In this document: in pieces, positions 25,929 to 33,747 of the stretch
Position numbering within the stretch: the first letter of the stretch is position 1
Layout of the letters: every line of letters begins with the position of its first letter
Made by a program: the position numbers and the translations under genes
The notes under the pieces: model-generated
What the model saw: only the letters and a program-made list of their open reading frames with translations
Told to the model about the DNA's origin: nothing
The model's database searches: none
Origin: CAVRCA01 sp965218045
GTDB taxonomy: Bacteria > Pseudomonadota > Alphaproteobacteria > Acetobacterales > Acetobacteraceae
NCBI GenBank assembly: GCA_965218045.1
Contig: CBDCJX010000008.1
Location: forward strand, 445,654-509,653
Direction of reading: 5' to 3'
Length of the DNA stretch: 64,000 bases

Positions 25929-27135
25929 GCGGGCCCGCACCCTCATCGCGGCGGCGGCACTCGCGATCGGGATCGGCGCCGTCGCGCCGGCGAATGCCGC
26001 GCAGCCTGGACCGGCCTCGGTCAAGCCGATGAAGCTCGGCTATGTCGAGCTCGCCGATGACCCGCGTTACGCCGACCAGGGCGCTCATTCGGGGATCGTT
26101 TTCACCGAGCTCGGCCGGCCCTACGAGGGCAGCCAGGTCGCCTTGCAGGAAGCACGCGCGATCGGACGCGTCATCCACGTCGACTTCACCATGACAAAAG
26201 CGACCGCGAAGTCGGTCGACGAACTTGCACGGCTTGTCTCGGGCTGGATCGAAACAAACGACGTACACTTCATCCTTGCCGATCTCCCGGCGGCCGCGCT
26301 GCTGGACCTGGGGCGTCGGCTTGCGGGCCACAAAGTGCTGCTGTTCAACGTGTCGGCTCCGGACGATTCGCTGCGTGGCGCCGACTGCCTAGCGAACGTC
26401 CTCCACACCTATCCCAGCAGGTCAATGCTGTCCGACGCCCTCGTGCAGTTCCTCGCCGCCAAGCGCTGGTCACGCATCCTCGTCCTGCAGGGACCGGCCG
26501 CCGAGGATGCCGCGATGGTCGCCGCACTCCAGCGCTCGACGCAGAAGTTCGGCGCCAAGATCGTCGAGACCCGGCAATTCCTGCTCTCCAACGACCCGCG
26601 CAACCGAGCGCAAAGCAACGTTGCGCTGATGACCGAGGGTTCGAGTTACGATGTGGTCTATGTCGCCGACAGCAGCGGCGAGATCGGCCGCTATGTGCCA
26701 TATCAGACCAGCCTTCCCCGGCCCGTTGTCGGCAGCGCAGGGCTGATGCCGACGGCCTGGAGCTGGAGCTGGGATCGAGACGCCGGGGTGCAGTTGCAGC
26801 ATCGCTTCGAGAAGGTTGCGTCACCGCGTCGCATGAATGGTGGCGATTGGGCGGCGTGGGAGGCGGTGAAGGCAGTCACCCAGGCGACGTTGCGATCGCA
26901 ATCCACCGAGTTCGATCCGGTAAGATCTTTTCTGTTGAGCGACAAGCTCAACCTCGACACGGTGAAGGGCAATCCCGGCAGCTTTCGCGCGTGGGACCAT
27001 CAGCTCCGCGCGCCCGTGCTGCTCAGCACCGCCGACGCGGTGATAGAACGGGCTCCCCTGCCCCAGTTCCTGCATCGGACCAACGTGCTGGACACGCTCG
27101 GTATCGACGCACCGGAGACGGCGTGCCGGTTCTGA
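25921..27135 (+). CDS. Periplasmic substrate-binding protein of the PQQ-dependent alcohol dehydrogenase ABC system
   Basis: A 404-residue protein with a signal peptide (about residues 1-27) and a type I periplasmic-binding fold. The segments KLGYVELADDPRYADQGAH, HFILADLPAAALLDLG and YDVVYVADSSGEIGRYVPY match the ABC-type binding protein that accompanies PQQ alcohol dehydrogenases. The ATG at 25921 overlaps the propeller gene. No ABC permease or ATPase gene follows, which is unusual for this arrangement. Confidence 0.8.
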   Translation: MIERARTLIAAAALAIGIGAVAPANAAQPGPASVKPMKLGYVELADDPRYADQGAHSGIVFTELGRPYEGSQVALQEARAIGRVIHVDFTMTKATAKSVDELARLVSGWIETNDVHFILADLPAAALLDLGRRLAGHKVLLFNVSAPDDSLRGADCLANVLHTYPSRSMLSDALVQFLAAKRWSRILVLQGPAAEDAAMVAALQRSTQKFGAKIVETRQFLLSNDPRNRAQSNVALMTEGSSYDVVYVADSSGEIGRYVPYQTSLPRPVVGSAGLMPTAWSWSWDRDAGVQLQHRFEKVASPRRMNGGDWAAWEAVKAVTQATLRSQSTEFDPVRSFLLSDKLNLDTVKGNPGSFRAWDHQLRAPVLLSTADAVIERAPLPQFLHRTNVLDTLGIDAPETACRF

Positions 27136-27163
27136 CCTCGACGGAGACGGACGGAGGGTAGCG

Positions 27164-27910
27164 ATGAAGGTGGCGCGGCACTTGGCCGGATGGCTGGTCC
27201 TGTTCACCCTCTGCCCGACCCTGATGGCGTCGCTGCACGCGCAGGACCGGCCCAAGCGCCTCAGCATCTGGGACATCCATCTCGGCGACGAAGCGTCGGC
27301 GATTCCGAACGAATACGTGAGCTATGCCTGTGGCACCAACGGCGGACCGCCTTCAGTGCCGCTCGCCAACTTCACCGAGTTCCGGCGATGCAAGCCGGAC
27401 GCTGACGGGCTGCACGAGGTGTATTTTGAATACGACGATGAGCTCGAGTATCAGGCGCGCGCGCTCAACCACACTGCGGAGATCAGGATGTACGCCGGCA
27501 CAACGGCGTTCGAGTTCCCGATCATCGCTTCGGTGCTGTTCGACGACGCCGGTCGGGTCAGAGGCGAGCGCATGGTGACAGACCCGCGCCAGCATGTGTC
27601 GCGCGACCGTGTCGAGTTCTGGGAACTGGCCAACTTCGTGCGTCACCGGTTCGGCGACGATGGCTGGACCTGCGAGGATCTGCCCGCGGAGGAAGGCGAG
27701 ACCCCGGCCGGGTCACGATTCCTCAAGAATCGCTGCGAAAAAATCGTCTCGGGTGCGCGCCTCATCCTCGAACAGCGCTTCTTTCAGAAGAAGGGCCAGC
27801 AATTCGTCGATCCGTACACTGGCCGGGCGCAGCCGAATGCGTTCGAAAGCGAGACCCGGTTCGAGATGAACGACGCCACCGTGCCGGCACACAAGATCGG
27901 CGAGAACTGA
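27164..27910 (+). CDS. Exported hypothetical protein
   Basis: A 248-residue protein with a signal peptide ending near LHAQ (residue 27). The mature part starts PKRLSIWDIHLGDEASAIPN and contains paired cysteines (SYACGTNG, RRCKPD, TCEDL and NRCEK). Start follows GGAGGG at 27152. It lies in line with the PQQ-associated binding protein and ends nine bases from the convergent pentapeptide gene. I do not recognise the family. Confidence 0.7.
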   Translation: MKVARHLAGWLVLFTLCPTLMASLHAQDRPKRLSIWDIHLGDEASAIPNEYVSYACGTNGGPPSVPLANFTEFRRCKPDADGLHEVYFEYDDELEYQARALNHTAEIRMYAGTTAFEFPIIASVLFDDAGRVRGERMVTDPRQHVSRDRVEFWELANFVRHRFGDDGWTCEDLPAEEGETPAGSRFLKNRCEKIVSGARLILEQRFFQKKGQQFVDPYTGRAQPNAFESETRFEMNDATVPAHKIGEN

Positions 27911-27919
27911 CGCGTTGGT

Positions 27920-28783
27920 CTACTGACCGACCGTGCCGTCCACGAGCAGGGCTCCCTTGGTTTTCATGCCGGCGGTGTCGGCCCTGTCGAGGTCCGCGCG
28001 TTCCAGGCGCGAGCCGCGGAAGTCGCCCTCGGTCAGGTTCGCGCCGGTGAGATCGGCTCGGTAGAAATCGGCCCGGATGGCGGAAATCCCCGCCAGCTTG
28101 GCATTGCGCAGGCGCGCGCCGACGAAGCCGGCGCCGTCGGCCAACGCGGCGGTCAGATCGCAGCGGCTCAGGTTTGCGCCGTTCAGGTTCGCTTGCTTCA
28201 GCTTCGCCTGCGACAGATCGCAATCAGCCATTTCCGCGTTGGTGACGGTCGCGAGCGAAACATCCGCGCCGCGCAGCTTCGCTCGTGTCAAGCGAACATG
28301 CGCCATGTGCGCCCCCGTCATCGTCGCACCGTCAAGTCGAGCGGCACTCAGGTCCGTCGCATAGAGCAGCGCGCCGGCGAGATCGGCGCCGATCAGCGAT
28401 GCGCGTTTCATGTCGGCCTTGTTGAGATTGGCATCCCGCAGCTTGGCCCGATCGAGTTTGACGCCGGTCAGCCGCGCGGCGTGCAGCACGGCCCCGGTGA
28501 GATCGGCCCCGGTGAGATCGGCGTCGCTCAGGTCACGACGTTTCAGCCGGGCACCGCGCAGGTCGCAGCCCGGACAATCCTTGCGCGTGCCCGCGAGGAA
28601 CGCCTGTCGGTCGGGCACGTTCCCCGGCTCCGGCGGCCGCTGCTCCGCCACCGCCCCGGCGCACAGGCCCACGCTCAACACGACGAGCGTCGCGCAGTTA
28701 CGCCACACACGGCGGGCGGCGAGTGCTTTCGTAAAAATGATGTGCAACTGCCTCACTTGGCCCCCGAGCTGCTTGCGCGCCAA
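27920..28783 (-). CDS. Exported pentapeptide-repeat protein
   Basis: A 287-residue protein. A membrane-spanning or signal segment at about residues 29-47 (NCATLVVLSVGLCAGAVA) is followed by about 40 tandem pentapeptides of the A(D/N)Lxx type, for example LSDADLTGADLTGAVLHAA, and ends in KGALLVDGTVGQ. Such repeats fold into a right-handed quadrilateral beta-helix. A Cys pair (DCPGCDLRG) precedes the repeats. Its role next to a PQQ locus is unknown. An internal ATG might be the real start, as the N-terminal 28 residues are not typical. Confidence 0.8.
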   Translation of the reverse strand: MARKQLGGQVRQLHIIFTKALAARRVWRNCATLVVLSVGLCAGAVAEQRPPEPGNVPDRQAFLAGTRKDCPGCDLRGARLKRRDLSDADLTGADLTGAVLHAARLTGVKLDRAKLRDANLNKADMKRASLIGADLAGALLYATDLSAARLDGATMTGAHMAHVRLTRAKLRGADVSLATVTNAEMADCDLSQAKLKQANLNGANLSRCDLTAALADGAGFVGARLRNAKLAGISAIRADFYRADLTGANLTEGDFRGSRLERADLDRADTAGMKTKGALLVDGTVGQ

Positions 28784-29022
28784 GCCGTGCCACTCCTAAG
28801 CTCCTGACAAAGAGCCCGAATGACGACCGGAGGCTGTGGTCTCTCGCCCGTCCGGACAGCCTTGCGCGGGGGGTGGGAAATGATCAGGGCGCTCCTGTTG
28901 CTGGCGCTGCAATCCGCGCCACCGAGGTCGAGGCACGCGATCGACTCCACCACCATCGAGATCAATGATCAACGCATCATGCTGCTGGACGGCGGCGATG
29001 CACGACCAGGAGGGAGAAGACC
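28784..29022. other. Intergenic region upstream of the cytochrome c gene
   Basis: A 239-bp gap. A 68-codon plus-strand frame at 28820-29026 is possible but has no ribosome site; part of it (DSTTIEINDQRIMLL) faintly recalls a nuclease-like fragment. A GGAGGGAGAAG at 29010 is the ribosome site for the cytochrome gene. Nothing else is supported. Confidence 0.35.
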
Positions 29023-29559
29023 GTGACCCGTAACGACTCCGCTTTTGGCTCGAGATCGGCAATGGTTGCGCGGACCGCGGCCACCGCCCTGGCGATCGCT
29101 GCTTGCGTCGGCCCGACCCGGCCCGCTCGCGCCGACGATGTCGCCACCGGGCACAGGATTTGGGCCGACAACAAGGCCGGATGCCAGGAGTGTCACGGCT
29201 GGGCGGGAAACGGGGTCCGCGGCTTCCACTCCGAAGGCCTGGCGCCGTCGCTTCGCGAGACGCAGCTCGACCGCGATCAGATTCGCATGACCATACAGTG
29301 TGGTCGGCCGGCGACGCCGATGCCGCATTTCGATCGCTTCGCTTACACCGACAAGCGCTGCTACGACATGACCGCGGAGGATCTCGGCAGCTCGGTTCCG
29401 AACCGTGCGACGACCACGCTGCAACCCTACCAGATTGATGCCTTGGCGGATTATGTCGCGACCAGGATCAAGGGCGCCGGCCCGGTGACCCGAGCCCAGT
29501 GCCGCGACTATTTCGGCCCCGCCGCCGGATCGCGCTGCGACGCGTATCCCGAGCGGTAA
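29023..29559 (+). CDS. Periplasmic cytochrome c
   Basis: A 178-residue c-type cytochrome with a signal peptide (residues about 12-38) and one heme site, CQECH (Cys54, Cys57, His58). A candidate axial Met is in ATPMPHF. It is likely the electron acceptor of the convergent PQQ dehydrogenase, as in methanol and ethanol dehydrogenase systems. GTG start at 29023 after a strong GGAGG. Its heme would be attached by the ccm system at 15654-20805. Confidence 0.85.
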   Translation: MTRNDSAFGSRSAMVARTAATALAIAACVGPTRPARADDVATGHRIWADNKAGCQECHGWAGNGVRGFHSEGLAPSLRETQLDRDQIRMTIQCGRPATPMPHFDRFAYTDKRCYDMTAEDLGSSVPNRATTTLQPYQIDALADYVATRIKGAGPVTRAQCRDYFGPAAGSRCDAYPER

Positions 29560-29586
29560 GGATTCGCGGCCGGGCCGAGGATGAAG

Positions 29587-29617
29587 TCGTCACGCTCCAA
29601 GGCGCGGAGCGTGACGA
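29587..29617. terminator. Bidirectional hairpin terminator
   Basis: TCGTCACGCTCC (29587-29598) pairs perfectly over 12 bp with GGAGCGTGACGA (29606-29617), leaving a seven-base loop. It lies between the convergent cytochrome c and PQQ dehydrogenase genes. Confidence 0.75.
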
Positions 29618-29632
29618 ACGCAGCGGCGAGGT

Positions 29633-31375
29633 TCAGAGGCCGAACACGTACAGCATGGACGTGTTCTGCATGTCCTTCAAAGACGGTGTCTTGTTCAGGA
29701 CGTCCCGCGTCTGCACGTTGCCGCCGATCAGCACGGCGACGTATTGCTTGCCGTCCACCGCGTAGGTCATCGGGGGAGCCGAACTGAACGAGCCGGTGTT
29801 GAAGCTCCACAGCGGCTTCAGCGTCTTGTCATCCAGCGCGTAGACTGTCCCATCGGTGGTCGTCGTGAACACGAGGCCGCCGGCGGTCGCCGTGACGCCG
29901 GAGGTGATGGCATGGTCCATCGGCTGCTGAGCCGCCTTGTTGCCCGTCACGGGGTCCATGGCGGTCACGGTGCCCTTCAGTTGCTCGGCGTTGGCGTAGG
30001 CACCGCCCAGCCAGGCAAAGCCGCTCGCGTCGTTCGACGGATCGACCGTGATCGTGGAGCAGCCCTCGATCCCACCGCCGTAGGAGAGATGGGTGCGCGG
30101 ACTATACGAGGTCGGGAAGTAGTTCACGCCGCCGAGGATGTTCGGGCAATTCTCGATCTTGCCTTGCTCGCGCCGCGACGCATTGCCGAGCTTGTAGGTC
30201 TGGAGGTCCTTGTTCGGATCATATTCGACCGGCTTGCCCGTCTTCGGGTCGATCCCGTCCGTCCAGTTGTTCTTCAGGACATATTGCTGGCCGGAGATGA
30301 ACTGGCCGTTGGTGCGATCGAGCGTGTAGAAGAAGCCGTTGCGACCGAAATGACCGATGATCTTGCGATCTTCGCCTTCGACCTTGGTGTCGATGAGCTG
30401 ATTGATGCCCACCTCATCGAAATCCATGAAGTCGCCCGGCGTATACTGGAAGTACCACTTCATCTTCCCGGTGGCGACGTCGAAGGCGACCGTGGAGTTG
30501 GTGTAGAGATTGTCGCCCGGGCGGTATTCCGGATCGAACATCGGAACCGGCTGGCCGGTGCCCCAGATCGTCAGCTTCGTCGCCGGGTCGTAGGAGCCGG
30601 TCACCCAGTACGAGCCGCCGCCGTGCTGCCAGGCGTTGTTGTTGCCCTTCCAGGTCTCGCTGCCCGGCTCGCCGGGCGCGGGAACGGTGTAGGTCCGCCA
30701 TAGCCGCTCTCCGGTATCGGCGTTGAAGGCGTCGATATGGGCGCGCGCGCCGCGATCGCCGCCACTGCCGCCGACGATCAGCTTGTCGTCGATGACGAGG
30801 GGCGCCGAAGTGAGCGTGCAGTTGCTCGTCTTGAGGTCGTCGAACTGCACCGTCTTGACCAGTTCGCCGGTGTCGGCCTTGGTCCAGTTGACCTTGCAGT
30901 CGGCGGTCACCGAGATGACGAAGTTCTTGTACAGCGTGACCCCGCGATTCGAGGCGACGAACACGTCGGCCTTGTTGGTCCCCGGATCCATCACCCAGGT
31001 GATCCGTGCCTTCGCAGGATCCCGCACATCGATCTTGTAGACCGTGCTGAAGCCGTCCACGACGTACATGAAGCCGCCGTCGACGAGCGGCGTGCTCTGA
31101 TGACCGCCCATCGGAGCGAGACCGACGCCCTGGGTGCCGCCGAGCGCCACGGTGAAGGCGACGTGCAGGTTCTTCACGTTGTCCTTGTTGATCTGGTCGA
31201 GCTCGGAATAGCGATGCGAGGCATAGTCCTTGTTGACCATCAACCAGTTCTGCGGCTCCTTGTCGGCGTTGAGCAGACGCGTCGCCGTGACGTCGGCCGC
31301 CAACGCCGACAGCGATGTCGACGCGAGCAACGTGGATGCCAGAATCACTGCTCGCCGAACCGAACGGACTTCCAT
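29633..31375 (-). CDS. PQQ-dependent methanol/ethanol-type dehydrogenase with atypical active site
   Basis: A 580-residue periplasmic quinoprotein with a signal peptide (about residues 1-26) and an eight-bladed propeller; typical blocks are YASHRYSELDQINKDNV, GDRGARAHIDAFNADTG and SYSPRTHLSYGGG. Aligned by eye with methanol dehydrogenases, the catalytic Asp is Asp318 and Asp320 sits at the +2 position linked to lanthanide use in XoxF. Three usual features differ: the vicinal Cys-Cys near residue 140 is absent (VFVASNRG), the metal-ligand Glu appears as Asp207, and the ligand Asn appears as Gln275. The ATG at 31375 follows AGGAGG; the longer frame to 31405 includes the ribosome site and is rejected. 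The substrate is unknown. Confidence 0.85.
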   Translation of the reverse strand: MEVRSVRRAVILASTLLASTSLSALAADVTATRLLNADKEPQNWLMVNKDYASHRYSELDQINKDNVKNLHVAFTVALGGTQGVGLAPMGGHQSTPLVDGGFMYVVDGFSTVYKIDVRDPAKARITWVMDPGTNKADVFVASNRGVTLYKNFVISVTADCKVNWTKADTGELVKTVQFDDLKTSNCTLTSAPLVIDDKLIVGGSGGDRGARAHIDAFNADTGERLWRTYTVPAPGEPGSETWKGNNNAWQHGGGSYWVTGSYDPATKLTIWGTGQPVPMFDPEYRPGDNLYTNSTVAFDVATGKMKWYFQYTPGDFMDFDEVGINQLIDTKVEGEDRKIIGHFGRNGFFYTLDRTNGQFISGQQYVLKNNWTDGIDPKTGKPVEYDPNKDLQTYKLGNASRREQGKIENCPNILGGVNYFPTSYSPRTHLSYGGGIEGCSTITVDPSNDASGFAWLGGAYANAEQLKGTVTAMDPVTGNKAAQQPMDHAITSGVTATAGGLVFTTTTDGTVYALDDKTLKPLWSFNTGSFSSAPPMTYAVDGKQYVAVLIGGNVQTRDVLNKTPSLKDMQNTSMLYVFGL

Positions 31376-31540
31376 TATTTCCTCCTCTCTCTTTTTTAGT
31401 GCCATTCAGAGAGTGCCGGACGTGCGGGCCGCGCGCGGCAGCCTTGCTGATGGCAGCCAACGTTAACACCCCGGCTCGCCGCGGAGATAGAGAAGAAGTT
31501 GTCAGTTCGAGTCGGTTTGCCGCCATCGGTGGTGGCCGCG

Positions 31541-32125
31541 TCACAGTGGACCCTTGTCCGGGAGGATCACCGGGGGAAGGTTCTCGAAGCTGATCCCACT
31601 GCCGTCCTCCTTGAACGGAACCGTGTCCTTGGCCGGACTTTGCTGGCCCTTGTCGTTCTGCGCCCGACCGAGCTTCACGTCGCGGCGCACCTCCGCGCGG
31701 GGCGCTTCGTCGTCGGTGACCCGGCCCATCATGTCCAGCCCGTGATCCCGCTTCTCCTGCGCGCCGGTGATCTTGCGGGCCAGCGCGTCCGAGTAGCGGA
31801 GCTGGTAGCTGCGCGGCGTCTCGGCGGGAACATTGTTCGCATCGAGCGCATCGGCCCAGAGATAGATATGCCCCGGGCTGTTGGTTCGCCGGTCGGGCTC
31901 GATGATGCGGCTCGATACGAGATTGAATCGGGTTGGCAACCTCTGCGTCGTGGGCCAGCCCAGCAACCCGTTGATCGCGACATAGGTCACGCCGAAGAAG
32001 CCGGTGGTGATGATGATCGCTGCGGCCTTGACCCACCACCGCCAAAGCGATGTCAGGTTGAGGCTGAGCAGCAACATGGTGACCAGGACGTAGGCCGCCA
32101 TCAGCCCGGCAACGGACAAACTCAC
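31541..32125 (-). CDS. Membrane protein of an ExbB/ExbD-like module, unknown function
   Basis: A 194-residue protein with two N-terminal membrane helices (about residues 4-22 and 31-55: WWVKAAAIIITTGFFGVTYV), then a soluble region RIIEPDRRTNSPGHIYLWAD and PRSYQLRYSDALARKI. It lies 30 bp downstream of the ExbD-like gene and 165 bp upstream of the PQQ dehydrogenase, all on the minus strand. I recall proteins of this style beside MotA/TolQ/ExbB-type genes, but no function is assigned. Confidence 0.65.
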   Translation of the reverse strand: MSLSVAGLMAAYVLVTMLLLSLNLTSLWRWWVKAAAIIITTGFFGVTYVAINGLLGWPTTQRLPTRFNLVSSRIIEPDRRTNSPGHIYLWADALDANNVPAETPRSYQLRYSDALARKITGAQEKRDHGLDMMGRVTDDEAPRAEVRRDVKLGRAQNDKGQQSPAKDTVPFKEDGSGISFENLPPVILPDKGPL

Positions 32126-32155
32126 TGCATGGCTCTCCTGCCCGGCACGGGCCGC

Positions 32156-32830
32156 CTATTTCGGCGCGTTCCCCGACATCGGCCGGCGAACCGCCCTGAC
32201 CAGCGACGTGGGCGGTCCGGTGTTGACGTCACCCACCTTGCCGTCCGCGTCGAGCGTGAAGCGGACAAAGGTCTCCTCCTGCCCTTTGTGGTCGAACGCG
32301 TGCGTGCCGTAGAACACCACGCTGGCGACGGGATTGAGCTTCTCGATCTTGATTGAGACCGGCACCTTCTCGGCGGACGTGGCGAGGAATTCCTGGGCGT
32401 TGACGACATATTCGCCGGGCACGATGCCGCGTATGGTGACGATCTCCTGGTTGAGCGGGTTCTGGATTGTTCGCCCATTGACGGTGATCCGCTCGCGCGT
32501 GCCGCCGCGATTGTCATGGTCGAGGTGCATCAGCCCGCCCTCGCGTGAATGATACCAGACGATATTGCCGGCCGGATCTTGCACGTAGATGTCCATGTCG
32601 TTCAGATTGTTGTCCGGCCAGTTCATGGTGATCAGCAATTCGGCCTTCAGGTCCACCGCGCCGGTCTTCGCCGTCGGGTTGATCAGCGCGAAGGCGATGA
32701 ACACCATGAACGCCAGGCCGAGCACCACATTGAACAGGATGTCGGTGAACGGGACGAAGGTTCCGTCGTCGCTGCCGCCCAGAGGATCGAGTTCACCCAC
32801 CAGCGTTGCGCTCCAAAGCGGAGATGACAT
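32156..32830 (-). CDS. ExbD/MotB-like single-span protein with periplasmic beta domain
   Basis: A 224-residue protein. Its single membrane helix (about residues 26-50) contains Asp30 in FVPFTDILFNVV, placed like the proton-carrying Asp of ExbD or MotB. The periplasmic part (NWPDNNLNDMDIYVQDPAG, WYHSREGGLMHLDHDN and GIVPGEYVVNAQEF) resembles DUF2135/YfaP-type beta-sandwich proteins rather than an ExbD domain. The start is ATG at 32830 or GTG at 32800; both overlap the ExbB-like gene. It probably forms a proton-driven complex with that gene's product, with an unknown task. Confidence 0.65.
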   Translation of the reverse strand: MSSPLWSATLVGELDPLGGSDDGTFVPFTDILFNVVLGLAFMVFIAFALINPTAKTGAVDLKAELLITMNWPDNNLNDMDIYVQDPAGNIVWYHSREGGLMHLDHDNRGGTRERITVNGRTIQNPLNQEIVTIRGIVPGEYVVNAQEFLATSAEKVPVSIKIEKLNPVASVVFYGTHAFDHKGQEETFVRFTLDADGKVGDVNTGPPTSLVRAVRRPMSGNAPK

Positions 32831-33572
32831 GGACCTCGGTCACCTCGGTGATCGTGTCGACGAGATCGACCACTCCCGTGTCGAGAAAGAAATACTGGAG
32901 CTTGAGAAGGAGCGCCGTAGCGATGCCGGTCACGGTGATGTTGAGCGCGATCGCCATGCCGCCGCTCATGCCCGACAGCGCCTTGCGCATCGTCTCCGGA
33001 TCGAACGCGGTCAGGCCGGCGAGCGGGATCAGCATCAGGATGAAGCCGACCGCGGTGCCGAGCAGGGCCAGGCGCAGCAGCGCTTCGGAGACGAACACAC
33101 CGAGCCGTTCTCGACTGCGAAGCCGATCCGCCAGGACCCGCAGCAGCAGGGTCTGATCGACCCGGCGCCCGCCTTGCGCACGCGCTTTCGCGACGAGGTT
33201 GGCGACGTGTCGTGCGATCATGCTGTCCTTCGGCGCCTGGTCTGCCTCGCCGAGCGTGACGGAGGCGCGTGCCAGGTCGCGCAGGAGCGCCTCGCGGAAC
33301 ACCCGCGTTGCCACCAGTTCGCGCGAGACGAACCAGGTCTGCGCCAGGCAGTGCAGACTGGTCAGCGCAAACAGGCCGAGAATCAGCGACGAGATCCGCG
33401 TCCGGTCGGTGGCGAACATCGCCTGGATCACGCCTAGCTGCCAGATCACCGCCAGACCGAAGCCGGTCAGGCTCATGAGGATGAGCCAGCGCAGCATCGG
33501 CAGGAAGTCGCGCGATTCGGCTGATGTGCCGAGCAGGAACGATGAGCGCGGCACGACCGAAGATGTCTGCAC
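32793..33572 (-). CDS. MotA/TolQ/ExbB-like proton channel family protein
   Basis: A 259-residue inner-membrane protein with about four helices: LRWLILMSLTGFGLAVIWQ, SSLILGLFALTSLHCLAQ, ALLRLALLGTAVGFILMLIP and GGMAIALNITVTGIATALLL. The last two resemble the conserved TolQ/ExbB pore helices, including GTAVGF and the small-residue GMAIAL stretch. The GTG at 33572 is chosen, because the longer frame to 33749 has an Arg-rich N-terminus and would overlap the integrase start. First gene of a minus-strand unit with the ExbD-like protein. Confidence 0.75.
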   Translation of the reverse strand: MQTSSVVPRSSFLLGTSAESRDFLPMLRWLILMSLTGFGLAVIWQLGVIQAMFATDRTRISSLILGLFALTSLHCLAQTWFVSRELVATRVFREALLRDLARASVTLGEADQAPKDSMIARHVANLVAKARAQGGRRVDQTLLLRVLADRLRSRERLGVFVSEALLRLALLGTAVGFILMLIPLAGLTAFDPETMRKALSGMSGGMAIALNITVTGIATALLLKLQYFFLDTGVVDLVDTITEVTEVHVISALERNAGG

Positions 33573-33747
33573 GGGTTTGTCCCTTTGCTGGATCGGCTGA
33601 CCCCAATCCCTGCCGGCTCGCCGACGGCGAACTTGCCATCGAGCGTCGTCGCCATTGTATCGACAGCGGACGGTTGATGAAATTGCCGCTCGCGAGGGCG
33701 TCGCTCCGGTTCGCTGGCGCCGAACGCCGCATGCTACAACACCGCGC

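Noticed and set aside
28820..29026. Small plus-strand gene before the cytochrome c
   Set aside because: Only a faint nuclease-like fragment, no ribosome site, and it overlaps the cytochrome start; kept only as a note in the intergenic entry.
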